Source: Phyllobacterium trifolii (GTDB lineage: Bacteria; Pseudomonadota; Alphaproteobacteria; Rhizobiales; Rhizobiaceae). From it: 64,000 bases of DNA. The stretch covers positions 62,001 to 126,000 of the forward strand of contig NZ_JACHXN010000016.1 in NCBI RefSeq assembly GCF_014192095.1, in the 5' to 3' direction. Position numbers and translations under genes: made by a program. Within the stretch, counting starts at the first letter, position 1. Every line of letters begins with the position of its first letter. Of the stretch, positions 27,665-37,095 are shown in pieces. Under the pieces are notes generated by a model. It was not told the origin of the DNA. It saw only the letters and a program-made list of their open reading frames with translations, and did no database searches.

Positions 27665-29064
27665 GGCGCATCACCCTGGTCGAAAACTGCAAAGATGCGC
27701 GCCGCCTTGTCCAGCGTTTCCTGATATTCGGCCGCAGGATCGGATAGCGCTGTAATACCGCCGCCCACTTGAAACACAGCCTTCCCGCCCTGAAACAGCA
27801 CGGTGCGAATGCCGATATTGCCGTCGAAATTGCCATTGAAGCCGATGAAACCGATCGAGCCGCAATAGACGCCCCGCGCCTCGCGCTCGATCTCGGTGAT
27901 GATCTCCATCGCCCGCAGTTTTGGCGCGCCTGTGATTGACCCACCCGGGAAAGCTGCCCTGATCAGATCCATCAGGGATTTGCCTTCCATCAGCCGCCCT
28001 GTGACGGCGGAAACCAGATGATGCACACTCGCATAGGTTTCAAGCCCGCAAAGGACGGGTGTCAGCACGGAATGCGGTCGGCAAACGCGGGAAAGATCGT
28101 TGCGCATCAAATCGACGATCATCAGGTTTTCCGCGCGGTCCTTCTCCGATTTGAGAAGTATATCGGCCAACTTCCTGTCTTCGTTGGGATCTGGCGACCG
28201 CGGCATCGTACCCTTGATCGGACGCGTCTCGACCTGATCGCCTTTCACCGCGACAAACCGCTCCGGGGAGCTCGACGCAATCACGATATCGCCGTGATCC
28301 AGATAGGCGGCAAAGGTCGCAGCGTTACGCCGGCGCAGTGCCTTATAGAACTGCCACTGTGCAAAGCCTTCCGGCAGATCGGCGATAAATCGCTGCGCGA
28401 TGTTGGCCTGAAAGATATCGCCGTCGAGGATGTATTCCACCACCCTGGCAACGGACTGCATATAGGCGTCGCGCTCGAAATTCGATCGCCAGGACGCCCG
28501 CGCAATCCGCTGCTGCGAGACTTTCGAAGTCTCCTGTTTTGGTTGCTCTCGCAGAAGCCGCAGGAACGATTCCGAACGCTCGATACTTTTCCTTTGCTGG
28601 GCAGCCTCGTCCGCTTCCGGCAATCCCGATGACAAAAGCCAGACTTTTCCGGCCTGGTGATCGAACGCCAGCACCACATCGTAAAAATACCAGGCCGCAT
28701 CCGGTATCGAGCCTTGCGCCGGCGCATCCGGCTGCGGCAAGCGCTCCAGCAATCGCCCGAATTCATAGGAAAAATAGCCGATTGCGCCGCCCTGAAATGG
28801 TGGAAGACCGGGCTGACCATCGAGCCGGTAAAGGTCGAGATAGTGCGAAATCGCCTCGAGCGGATGGCAGTCTACGGCGGCGCCATTCCAGCGCGCCACC
28901 CCCTTTTCGACGACGAGTTTGCCGAATGGATCAGCCGCCACATAGGAGTAGCGTCCAAGGGTGTCGTGACGCATGGCACTGTCGAGAAAGCTCAGTCCCC
29001 CGAGAGCCCGCAATCGCTCGGCGGCTTCGACAGGTTCCAACCATGGAATCTCACGAATATGCAA
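27661..29064 (-). CDS. pabB: Aminodeoxychorismate synthase component I
   Basis: Makes 4-amino-4-deoxychorismate, the precursor of p-aminobenzoate and folate. The 467-residue protein has the chorismate-binding fold with IQR-like FQANIAQRF, SSSPERFV and RPIKGTMPRS; the Lys in PIKGT marks PabB, whereas TrpE has PIAGT. The C-terminal block ends in FPGGSITGAPKLRAMEII and VGGGITALSDP. The start is TTG at 29064, since AGGAGG lies 6 nt upstream; the longer frame begins inside that ribosome binding site. No pabC is adjacent. Confidence 0.91.
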   Translation of the reverse strand: MHIREIPWLEPVEAAERLRALGGLSFLDSAMRHDTLGRYSYVAADPFGKLVVEKGVARWNGAAVDCHPLEAISHYLDLYRLDGQPGLPPFQGGAIGYFSYEFGRLLERLPQPDAPAQGSIPDAAWYFYDVVLAFDHQAGKVWLLSSGLPEADEAAQQRKSIERSESFLRLLREQPKQETSKVSQQRIARASWRSNFERDAYMQSVARVVEYILDGDIFQANIAQRFIADLPEGFAQWQFYKALRRRNAATFAAYLDHGDIVIASSSPERFVAVKGDQVETRPIKGTMPRSPDPNEDRKLADILLKSEKDRAENLMIVDLMRNDLSRVCRPHSVLTPVLCGLETYASVHHLVSAVTGRLMEGKSLMDLIRAAFPGGSITGAPKLRAMEIITEIEREARGVYCGSIGFIGFNGNFDGNIGIRTVLFQGGKAVFQVGGGITALSDPAAEYQETLDKAARIFAVFDQGDAP

Positions 29065-29134
29065 ACCACTCCTCCTCAATTAACAGGCAATACATAATGT
29101 ACGAACCTCTCCGATCAATCATGAGCAACAGCGT

Positions 29135-29260
29135 TGTGCGTGGTTCGACAGGCTCACCATGAGGAAGGTGGTTGCTTGCAGCGAGCCAAGTTGGGCAAGG
29201 CGAGTGACTAGTCTGCAGTCTACTCACCTCCCTCATGGTGAGCCTGTCGAACCACGCACA
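29135..29260. repeat. Perfect 30-bp inverted repeat upstream of pabB
   Basis: The arms at 29135-29164 and 29231-29260 are exact reverse complements starting TGTGCGTGGTTCGACAGG. The 66-bp centre has a short AGGTG extension of the stem and smaller palindromes such as GACTAGTC. It resembles mobile palindromic repeats that I recall from other alphaproteobacteria. Confidence 0.85.
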
Positions 29261-29336
29261 GTGCCACTGCGACCCTTGTTGCGCCAAGACCAATACTTGA
29301 TGCCCTTCAAGTATTTTATCACCCCACATATGGCGA

Positions 29337-29759
29337 TTAACTTTTGCGAGTGGACAACAGGATACTTGTCTCCGTCGAGGTGATTCCGTCAATATGGCGA
29401 ATGTCGCGCAACGTTCGGTCGAAAGCCTCCAGGGTCTCGACTTCGATTTCGGCAACGATATCCCAACGCCCGTTCGTGGTATGCAGCGCACGGATTTCCG
29501 GAAAGCCTTGCAACCGCCGCACAACCTTTTCGGCGGCTTGCCCCGCCACCTCGATCATGGCTACGGCCCGGACGCCATAAATGCCCGCACCTGCCTTCAA
29601 ATTGACAGTGAAACTCTGGATCGTGCCGTTTGTGGTCAGCCTGTCGATACGCGTCCGCACCGTAGCACGCGAAATACCCAGAATAGTTGCCATGGATGAA
29701 ACCGGCATGCGGCAATCATCCCGCAGCAAAGACAGCAGTTTGCGGTCTACATCATCCAT
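29337..29759 (-). CDS. Lrp/AsnC family transcriptional regulator
   Basis: A 140-residue regulator with an N-terminal helix-turn-helix (DDVDRKLLSLLRDD, then PVSSMATILGISRATVRTRI) and a C-terminal ligand-binding RAM domain with WDIVAEIEVETLEAFDRT. It is divergent from the arginase gene, and a 15-bp dyad lies between them. In related rhizobia and agrobacteria Lrp-type regulators control arginine and ornithine catabolic genes, so control of rocF-rocD by arginine is likely but inferred. Confidence 0.92.
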   Translation of the reverse strand: MDDVDRKLLSLLRDDCRMPVSSMATILGISRATVRTRIDRLTTNGTIQSFTVNLKAGAGIYGVRAVAMIEVAGQAAEKVVRRLQGFPEIRALHTTNGRWDIVAEIEVETLEAFDRTLRDIRHIDGITSTETSILLSTRKS

Positions 29760-29784
29760 CGTCGTCCAATCTGATCAAATTCAT

Positions 29785-29799
29785 TGAGCAAAGTGCTCA
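29785..29799. promoter_or_regulatory. Dyad operator candidate between the Lrp gene and rocF
   Basis: TGAGCA-AAG-TGCTCA is a perfect 15-bp dyad, 25 bp upstream of the regulator start codon. The length and symmetry are those of Lrp-family sites. The binding is inferred. Confidence 0.45.
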
Positions 29800-29930
29800 T
29801 TAATATGTGCATTTCTATCAGGATGCTGTCTTTTTGTCACCGCGTCGAACTGCCAATATTGCCGCTGAAACGTGATATTCTAGTTCGATCCCGGAACCTT
29901 CAAACGCGAGAGTGGCGGTTGCTTATTAAC

Positions 29931-30914
29931 ATGCAGAACAATTTCGAGGACACGCACAAGCAGAAGCTGACTGTCATCGGCGCGCCGATCGAAGAAGGCG
30001 CGGGAAGGCTTGGGGCATTGATGGGCCCCGCTGCGCTGCGCACTGCCGGGCTGATACATATGCTCGAAGACCTCGGCCACCCGGTGGAAGATCGCGGTGA
30101 TTTGCGTCTCCCGAAGACATTGCCTGTTGTTCCGCCTGTCCAGGGTCTTGCGCACTACATCGAGAAAATCGCTGCCTGGTCCCGCATGCTGGCCGTCGAG
30201 ACCTATGACGCGATGGCAAACGGCACGTTCCCAGTCATTCTTGGCGGCGATCACAGCCTGTCCATGGGATCGATTGGCGGCATCGCGCGCTATTGCGAAG
30301 AGCACAACCGCGAATTGTTCGTGCTTTGGCTCGACGCGCATTCCGATTTCAATACGCCCGCCACCTCGCCATCCGGCAACATGCACGGCATGTCGGCAGC
30401 GCTCCTGTGCCGCGAACCCGGCCTTGAAGGCGTCTTCGGCGATGAGCCGCATGGTTTCGTCAAGCCGGAAAACCTCCATCTCTTCGGCATTCGCTCCATC
30501 GACAAGACCGAACGCGTGCTTCTGCGTGAGCGCGGCATCGATGTCATCGACATGCGGCAGATCGATGAATTCGGCGTTGTCAAACTGCTGCGCCGCATTA
30601 TCGAGCGCGTACAGAAGGCCAACGGCATCCTGCATGTCAGTTTTGATGTGGATTTCGTCGATCCGTCTTTTGCACCGGGCGTCGGAACCACGGTTCCCGG
30701 CGGCGCGACCTACCGCGAAGCGCATCTCGTCATGGAGATGCTGCACGATTCCGGCGTCGTCGGTTCGCTCGACGTGGTGGAGCTCAACCCGTTCCTGGAT
30801 GAGCGCGGCAAGAGTGCCCTGCTCCTCGTCGATCTCGTTGCCAGCCTGTTTGGCCGGCAGATTTTCGACAAACCGACATTATCCGAACAGAGCGCTGCCG
30901 CTCTGAACGTATGA
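29931..30914 (+). CDS. rocF: Arginase
   Basis: Hydrolyses arginine to ornithine and urea. The 327-residue enzyme has the metal motifs GGDHSLSMGSI (His near residue 105), DAHSDFNTP (Asp-His-Asp near 128-132) and SFDVDFVDPSFAPG (about 235-248), the ureohydrolase set. The ATG at 29931 is preferred over the 376-residue frame because earlier codons show no homology to the family. It forms an operon with rocD 17 bp downstream and is probably induced through the divergent Lrp-type regulator. Confidence 0.94.
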   Translation: MQNNFEDTHKQKLTVIGAPIEEGAGRLGALMGPAALRTAGLIHMLEDLGHPVEDRGDLRLPKTLPVVPPVQGLAHYIEKIAAWSRMLAVETYDAMANGTFPVILGGDHSLSMGSIGGIARYCEEHNRELFVLWLDAHSDFNTPATSPSGNMHGMSAALLCREPGLEGVFGDEPHGFVKPENLHLFGIRSIDKTERVLLRERGIDVIDMRQIDEFGVVKLLRRIIERVQKANGILHVSFDVDFVDPSFAPGVGTTVPGGATYREAHLVMEMLHDSGVVGSLDVVELNPFLDERGKSALLLVDLVASLFGRQIFDKPTLSEQSAAALNV

Positions 30915-30931
30915 CACAATAGGAGGATACT

Positions 30932-32143
30932 TTGCTGCACACAGCCGCTGATCTGATCTCGACGGAATCCCGCCTTGGGGCGCACAACTACAAGCCGCTC
31001 GATGTGGTGCTGGAGCGCGGCGAAGGCGTGTACGTATGGGATATCGACGGCAATCGCTATCTTGACTGCCTCTCAGCCTATTCGGCCGTCAACCAGGGCC
31101 ATTGCCATCCCAAAATCCTGGAGGCCATGACCGAGCAAGCAGGCAAGCTCACGCTCACCTCCCGCGCCTTCCGCAATGACCAGCTGGCCCTGTTCTACGA
31201 AGAACTCGCCGCCCTCACCGGCTCGCATAAGATCCTGCCGATGAACAGCGGCGCAGAAGCTGTCGAAACCGCCATCAAGGCCGTGCGCAAATGGGGTTAC
31301 GAGGTCAAGGGCGTTCCGGAAAATGCCGCGGAGATCATCGTCTGTTCCGATAATTTCCATGGTCGCACCATGGGCATCGTCGGCTTCAGCACTGACCCTT
31401 CGGCCCGCGATAATTTCGGCCCGTTCGCGCCGGGCTTCAAAGTCGTCCCCTTCGGCGATATCGACGCGTTTGCGGCGGCATTGACCCCCAACACCGTCGG
31501 GTTTCTAGTCGAGCCGATCCAGGGCGAAGCCGGTGTAATCATTCCGCCAAACGGTTATTTCACCAGGGTGCGCGAACTCTGCACTGAAAATAACGTCACG
31601 CTCATCCTCGATGAAATCCAGACTGGCCTTGGCCGCACCGGCGCCTTGCTTGCCGAAGCGCACGAAGGCATCGAAGCGGACGTAACGTTGATCGGCAAGG
31701 CCCTCTCCGGCGGTTTTTACCCGGTCTCGGCGGTCCTTTCCAACAGCGATGTTCTTGGCGTGCTCAAGCCCGGGCAGCACGGCAGCACCTTTGGTGGAAA
31801 CCCGCTTGCCTGCGCCATTGCCCGCGCTGCGCTGCGGGTGCTCACCGAAGAAGACATGATCGAGAATTCCCGCATCGAAGGCGACTATTTCCTGCAGGAG
31901 CTCAAAGGCATTCGCAGCAATATCGTTCGCGAAGTACGCGGGCGCGGGCTGATGCTGGCGGTCGAACTCCATCCGGAAGCCGGCGGCGCCAACCGTTTCT
32001 GCTACGAGCTTAAGGCGCGCGGCATTCTCGCCAAGGATACCCATGGCGATACGATCCGCATTGCTCCGCCACTCGTTATCAAGCGCGATCAGGTCGATTG
32101 GGCGCTTGAGCAGTTCAATACGGTTCTCACCAGCATGAATTAA
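30932..32143 (+). CDS. rocD: Ornithine aminotransferase
   Basis: Transfers the delta-amino group of ornithine to 2-oxoglutarate, giving glutamate semialdehyde. The 403-residue class III PLP enzyme has [18 protein letters not shown]-like [18 protein letters not shown] near 42-59, the [13 protein letters not shown] block, [12 protein letters not shown], and the PLP lysine in LIGKALSGG (about residue 254). The start is TTG at 30932, since AGGAGG lies at 30921-30926 with 5-nt spacing. Arginase and this enzyme together turn arginine into glutamate semialdehyde. Confidence 0.95.
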   Translation: MLHTAADLISTESRLGAHNYKPLDVVLERGEGVYVWDIDGNRYLDCLSAYSAVNQGHCHPKILEAMTEQAGKLTLTSRAFRNDQLALFYEELAALTGSHKILPMNSGAEAVETAIKAVRKWGYEVKGVPENAAEIIVCSDNFHGRTMGIVGFSTDPSARDNFGPFAPGFKVVPFGDIDAFAAALTPNTVGFLVEPIQGEAGVIIPPNGYFTRVRELCTENNVTLILDEIQTGLGRTGALLAEAHEGIEADVTLIGKALSGGFYPVSAVLSNSDVLGVLKPGQHGSTFGGNPLACAIARAALRVLTEEDMIENSRIEGDYFLQELKGIRSNIVREVRGRGLMLAVELHPEAGGANRFCYELKARGILAKDTHGDTIRIAPPLVIKRDQVDWALEQFNTVLTSMN

Positions 32144-32152
32144 GTTGGAAAG

Positions 32153-32172
32153 CTGGCCGGTAACCCGGCCAG
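32153..32172. terminator. Bidirectional terminator between convergent rocD and a flavoprotein gene
   Basis: CTGGCCGG and CCGGCCAG (8 bp, 4-nt loop) lie between the two stop codons. The T-run is weak, so the call is moderate. Confidence 0.6.
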
Positions 32173-32174
32173 TT

Positions 32175-34619
32175 CTACATCCTCACCCGCTCGGCCTTTG
32201 GATCGTACATCGGCCGCAGTGAAGCCTCGGCCTTCACGCGTACACCGGCAATCTCGATCTCATAGCCGGAAGCCAGCACCTGTTCGGCGCTCTCACCCTT
32301 GCTCGGCACGTATCCAAGCCCGATCGCACCACCGAGATAATGTCCGTAATTGCCGGATGTGATTGTCCCGACGATCTTGCCGTCGCGGACAATCGCCTCG
32401 TTGTGAAACAGCAGTGGTTCGGTATCGCTCAGGCGGAATTGGACAAGACGGCGATCATGCCCGGTGTCCTTCTTCCTCAGCACAGCATCGCGGCCGATGA
32501 AATCACCCTTGTCGGCTTTTACCGCAAAGCCCAGCCCTGCCTCCAGCACATGATCCTCGTCGGTGATATCGTGGCCAAAGTGTCGGAACGCTTTTTCGAT
32601 ACGGCAGGAGTCGAGCGTGTGCAGGCCGCACAGTTTCAAGCCAAGATCCTTGCCGGCTTCTTCGATTGTCTCGAAAACATGTGCTGTCTGATCCGTCGAG
32701 ACATAAAGCTCCCAGCCGAGTTCGCCGACATAGGTCACGCGGTGTGCCCGCGCCAATCCCATGCCGATTTCGATCTCGCGTGCTGTACCAAACGGATTGC
32801 CTTCATTCGAGAAGTCATTCGGGCTGATCTTCTGGATCAGTTCGCGTGATTTCGGCCCCATCAAGCAAAGCACGGACTCCCCAGCAGTCACGTCTGTGAT
32901 GACCACGAACTCGTCCTTGAGGTGATTGCGCATCCAGGCAAGGTCGCGCTGCAGCGTCGCGCCGGGTACCACGGCAAAAAACGCCGTATCCGACAGCCGC
33001 GTGATCGTCAGATCGCTCTCTATCCCGCCGCGATTGTTGAGCATCTGCGTGTAAACAATACGGCCCGGCTCGACATCGAGCTGATTGGCACAAAGCCGCT
33101 GCAGGAATGCCAGAGCATCACGACCCTCAATGCGGATTTTGCCAAAGGACGTCATGTCGAACAGGCCGACATTGTTGCGCACGGCGAGGTGTTCGTCACG
33201 CTGGTTCTCGAACCAGTTCTGCCGCTTCCACGAATAGCGGTATTCACGCTCCTGGCCCTCTTTGGCAAACCAGTTGGCGCGCTCCCATCCCGCAACTTCG
33301 CCAAAGACAGCGCCACGGGCCTTCATATGCTCGTGGATGGGCGAGCGCCTGACATTGCGTGACGTCGCCATCTGCCGGTAGGGAAAGTGGTCGGCATAGA
33401 GCAGCCCGAGCGTCTCCGAGACGCGCTCCTTCAGGTAGCGCCGGTTCTTCTGGAACGGCTGCGCCCGGCGAATATCCACTTCCCACAGGTCGAATGGCGC
33501 TTCGCCATCGTTTATCCATTGCGCTAGCGCCATCCCGGCGCCGCCGGAGGAAACGATACCGATGGAATTGTAGCCCGCCGCAACCCAGTAGCCGCCAAGT
33601 TCCGGCGCTTCGCCGAGGTAGTAGCGGTCGTCGGGGGTAAAGCTCTCGGGACCGTTGAAGAACGTGTGGATACCTGCGGTTCCGAGCATCGGCATACGGT
33701 TGACGCCCATTTCAAGGATCGGCTCGAAATGCTCGAAGTCTTCCTGTAGCTGATCGAAACAGAAGTCCTCGGAAATACCGTTCATGCCCCAGGGCTTGGC
33801 CACCGGTTCGAAAGCGCCAAGCATCATCTTGCCTGCATCTTCCTTGTAATAAGCGCATTCGTCCGGAACGCGCAGCACCGGCAGACGTCCAAGCCCCTCG
33901 ATGGCTTCGGTGACGAGATAGAAATGCTCGCAAGCATGCAGCGGCACGGTCACGCCCGATGTTCCCGCCAGATCGCGCGCCCACATGCCGGCGCAATTGA
34001 TCACGACATCGGTCTCTATCATGCCGTGCTCTTCACCTTGCGCCCAGGTGACTCCCGTCACCCGGCCATTCTTCTTGAGAACTTCGGTGACCTTGACGTT
34101 CTCGACGATCTTCGCGCCGCGCTGGCGCGCACCCTTGGCAAGAGCCATGGCGATATTGGCCGGATCGCACTGCCCGTCTAGGGGCAAATGCACCGCGCCG
34201 ACCACATCCTCGATGTTAAGATGCGGATACATCTCCTTGACTTCGCGCGGAGAAATCTCCCGCACATCGACATCGAACGCCCTTGCCAACGACGCCTGCC
34301 GGTAGATCTCGTGCTTGCGTTCCTCGGTCAGGGCGACAGTGATTGAGCCCACCTGACGCATGCCTGTGGCGACCTCGGTTTCTGCCTCGAGCTTGACGTA
34401 AAGGTCGGCGGAGTACTTGGCGAGCCGCGTCATGTTCTGCGAGGCGCGCAACTGGCCGATCAGTCCCGCCGCATGCCATGTCGTGCCGGAGGTCAGTTGT
34501 TTGCGCTCAAGCAAAACGATATCAGTCCAGCCGAGCTTGGCCAGATGATAGGCGACGGAACAGCCGGAGATGCCGCCACCAATGATGACGGCCCGGGCCT
34601 TGGCCGGTAGAGAGCTCAT
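32175..34619 (-). CDS. FAD-dependent dimethylglycine/sarcosine dehydrogenase-like protein (first copy)
   Basis: These fused enzymes oxidise N-methyl groups and pass the formaldehyde unit to tetrahydrofolate. The 814-residue protein has the FAD motif VIIGGGISGCS (residues 11-21), TTWHAAG with His49 as the likely covalent FAD residue, and a C-terminal GcvT-like aminomethyltransferase half starting near 470. The start is ATG 34619, which overlaps the stop of the upstream gene by 4 bases. It could act on sarcosine or dimethylglycine; the exact substrate is not shown. Confidence 0.87.
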   Translation of the reverse strand: MSSLPAKARAVIIGGGISGCSVAYHLAKLGWTDIVLLERKQLTSGTTWHAAGLIGQLRASQNMTRLAKYSADLYVKLEAETEVATGMRQVGSITVALTEERKHEIYRQASLARAFDVDVREISPREVKEMYPHLNIEDVVGAVHLPLDGQCDPANIAMALAKGARQRGAKIVENVKVTEVLKKNGRVTGVTWAQGEEHGMIETDVVINCAGMWARDLAGTSGVTVPLHACEHFYLVTEAIEGLGRLPVLRVPDECAYYKEDAGKMMLGAFEPVAKPWGMNGISEDFCFDQLQEDFEHFEPILEMGVNRMPMLGTAGIHTFFNGPESFTPDDRYYLGEAPELGGYWVAAGYNSIGIVSSGGAGMALAQWINDGEAPFDLWEVDIRRAQPFQKNRRYLKERVSETLGLLYADHFPYRQMATSRNVRRSPIHEHMKARGAVFGEVAGWERANWFAKEGQEREYRYSWKRQNWFENQRDEHLAVRNNVGLFDMTSFGKIRIEGRDALAFLQRLCANQLDVEPGRIVYTQMLNNRGGIESDLTITRLSDTAFFAVVPGATLQRDLAWMRNHLKDEFVVITDVTAGESVLCLMGPKSRELIQKISPNDFSNEGNPFGTAREIEIGMGLARAHRVTYVGELGWELYVSTDQTAHVFETIEEAGKDLGLKLCGLHTLDSCRIEKAFRHFGHDITDEDHVLEAGLGFAVKADKGDFIGRDAVLRKKDTGHDRRLVQFRLSDTEPLLFHNEAIVRDGKIVGTITSGNYGHYLGGAIGLGYVPSKGESAEQVLASGYEIEIAGVRVKAEASLRPMYDPKAERVRM

Positions 34620-37063
34620 GCGCGAATTCTTTCGTTCTTGGGATCCCAAAGCGGTTGATCGGGATGGACCGTCGCCTTGAAGCGCTCGCCAAAGATTTCC
34701 ACCTCGACTTCGGTGCCGGGTTCAGTGAGTTCCGTCTTCAACATGCCAAGCGCGATGGATTTGTCTATGCGGTGGCCCCAACCGCCCGACGTCGTCTCGC
34801 CGACGATATTGCCGTCGTGCCAAAGCGTCGACATGTAAGGCGCGTCGCAATCCCCTGCATCAACAGTCAGCGTCACGAAGCGTTTCTTCACGCCCTGCTG
34901 CTTTTCACTCTCAAGCGCTGCCTTGCCGAGAAATTCCGGCTTTTCCCATTTGATAAAGCGTTCGAGCCCGCTTTGCAGCGGTGTGTAATCGGTTGACAGG
35001 TCTCCCTTCCACGCGCGGTAACCCTTTTCCAGACGCAGCGAATCGAGGGCGAACATACCGAACGGCTTGATCCCGTATTTCTGCCCCGCCTCCCACACCG
35101 CATCGAAAATGGCGGCCGTATCGGCTATCTTGGTGTGGACTTCCCAGCCGAGTTCGCCGGCAAACGATACCCGCACCAATTGGCAATAACGCCCGGCAAT
35201 CTGTGTCGTCTGATGCGACAGCCAGGATTTTTCGAGATCTGCATCGCAGATATCGCGGAAAAGATCGCGCGCCTTCGGCCCCGTCACGATCTGGCACGAG
35301 AAGTCTTCGGTCACATTGCTGATGCTGATTGAACTGCCTTTCGGCAAATGATTGAGCAGCCAGTCGCGATCATGCCATTCTGCAACACCGGCGGTGATCA
35401 GAAAGAACACGTCCTCGTCAATGGCCATAATCGACATTTCCGTGACGACGCGGCCCTTGTCGTCCGAGAAGTAGCCAAGTCCGATACGTCCAGGTTTGGG
35501 AACGATGCCTGTTATCAACGTCGACAGCCATGCGCGCGCGCCCTCACCGCTCACCTTGAAGCGCGAGAAACCCGGAAGATCGAGAATGCCGACTGCATCG
35601 CGCACCGCGTGGCATTCTTCGCGAATACGCTGCTGCCAGGGTCCGTCGCGCAGGAATGTCTGTGTGGATTCTTCGGACGTGTCATCGCCCGGTTGCGCAT
35701 ACCAGTTGGCCCGCTCCCAGCCATTATAGGCACCGAACTGCGCACCGAGCTTGGCGATACGGTCATGGATAGGCGAAAGCTTCTTGTTGCGGCCCGCTGG
35801 CCATGTGTGGCGCGGGAAATGGATGGCGTATTCATGCCCATAGACTTCAACACCCTTGGCGACACAATAGTCAGGATCGGTGAAAGCGGTAAACCGGCGC
35901 GGATCGCACGACCACATATCCCACTCCGTCGCGCCCTCCGTAACCCATTCGGCGAGGACCTTGCCCGCACCGCCTGCCTGCGCAATACCGAATGTGAAGA
36001 CACAGGCTTCGAACGCGTTGGGAACGCCCGGCATCGGGCCAATCAGCGGATTGCCATCCGGCGCGTAAGGGATCGGACCGTTGATGATCTTCGACAGACC
36101 CGCCGTGCCAAGTATCGGAACGCGTGCGGTGGCATCGTTCAGATACCATTCGAGCCGCTCCAGATCGTCAGGGAAAAGCTGGAAGGAGAAGTCGTCCGGC
36201 ATCGGATCGTCGGAAGTCGCCCAATGCGCCCGGCAATTGCGCTCATAGGGCCCCAAATTCATGCCGTTCTTTTCCTGCCGCAGATAATAGGACGAATCCA
36301 CGTCGCGCAGCAGTGGCAATTTCTGGCCATGCTCACGCGACCAGGCGGCGATCTCCGGGATTTCGTCGAACAGCAGATATTGATGGCTCATCACCATCAT
36401 CGGCACGTCCCGGCCAAACATCCTGCCGATTTCCTGCGCGCGATATCCTGCAGCATTGACCACGTATTCGCAGCGAATGTCGCCCTGCGGTGTCGAAATG
36501 ATCCACTCGTCATTCTCACGTCTCGCGCCCGTGACAGGGCAAAAACGGATGATCTTGGCGCCGAGATCGCGAGCGCCCTTGGCCAACGCCTGCGTCAACT
36601 GCGCCGGATCGATGTCGCCATCATTGGGATCGTAGAGCGCGCCTTCCAATTCATGCGTCGCAATAAACGGATAGCGACCGTTGATCTCATCGACCCCCAG
36701 CACATCGATGTCCATGCCCTGATAGCGGCCCATGCTCTTCACGCGCTGGAATTCGCGCATCCGCTCCTTGGTATGCGCGAGTCGCAGCGATCCGGTGACA
36801 TGATAGTTCATGGGATAATCGACTTCGGCAGCCAGCCCGCGATAAAGTTCGGCCGAATAGCGCTGCATGTTCATCACTGACCACGAGGCTGAAAATGTCG
36901 GCACATTGCCCGCTGCATGCCATGTCGATCCCGATGTCAGCTCGTTCTTTTCAAGCAGCACGCAATCGGTCCACCCCGCTTTGGCGAGATGATAAAGCGA
37001 CGAAACGCCAACCGCCCCGCCACCGATGATGACGACGCGCGCCGACGTTGGAAAATCAGACAT
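34616..37063 (-). CDS. FAD-dependent dimethylglycine/sarcosine dehydrogenase-like protein (second copy)
   Basis: An 815-residue paralogue of its neighbour with the same layout: VIIGGGAVGVSSLYHL (residues 11-26), SGSTWHAAG with His49, a flavin oxidoreductase domain to about 400, then a GcvT-like C-terminal half with LDSLRLEKGYRAW near 690. The two are translationally coupled and may split the demethylation steps (dimethylglycine to sarcosine, sarcosine to glycine). It lies 32 bp after the Rieske gene, so all three are probably one operon. Confidence 0.87.
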   Translation of the reverse strand: MSDFPTSARVVIIGGGAVGVSSLYHLAKAGWTDCVLLEKNELTSGSTWHAAGNVPTFSASWSVMNMQRYSAELYRGLAAEVDYPMNYHVTGSLRLAHTKERMREFQRVKSMGRYQGMDIDVLGVDEINGRYPFIATHELEGALYDPNDGDIDPAQLTQALAKGARDLGAKIIRFCPVTGARRENDEWIISTPQGDIRCEYVVNAAGYRAQEIGRMFGRDVPMMVMSHQYLLFDEIPEIAAWSREHGQKLPLLRDVDSSYYLRQEKNGMNLGPYERNCRAHWATSDDPMPDDFSFQLFPDDLERLEWYLNDATARVPILGTAGLSKIINGPIPYAPDGNPLIGPMPGVPNAFEACVFTFGIAQAGGAGKVLAEWVTEGATEWDMWSCDPRRFTAFTDPDYCVAKGVEVYGHEYAIHFPRHTWPAGRNKKLSPIHDRIAKLGAQFGAYNGWERANWYAQPGDDTSEESTQTFLRDGPWQQRIREECHAVRDAVGILDLPGFSRFKVSGEGARAWLSTLITGIVPKPGRIGLGYFSDDKGRVVTEMSIMAIDEDVFFLITAGVAEWHDRDWLLNHLPKGSSISISNVTEDFSCQIVTGPKARDLFRDICDADLEKSWLSHQTTQIAGRYCQLVRVSFAGELGWEVHTKIADTAAIFDAVWEAGQKYGIKPFGMFALDSLRLEKGYRAWKGDLSTDYTPLQSGLERFIKWEKPEFLGKAALESEKQQGVKKRFVTLTVDAGDCDAPYMSTLWHDGNIVGETTSGGWGHRIDKSIALGMLKTELTEPGTEVEVEIFGERFKATVHPDQPLWDPKNERIRA

Positions 37064-37095
37064 ATGCAGTCCCCTGTAGTCTCATGCGATTCGAA

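Noticed and set aside
27661-29064. Anthranilate synthase TrpE
   Set aside because: The PIKGT motif with Lys marks PabB; TrpE has PIAGT. No trp leader peptide with a Trp run is present upstream.
35348-36880. A 510-residue frame opposite the second flavoprotein gene
   Set aside because: Shadow of a strongly supported gene; no domain, and composition rich in Arg and His typical of antisense frames.
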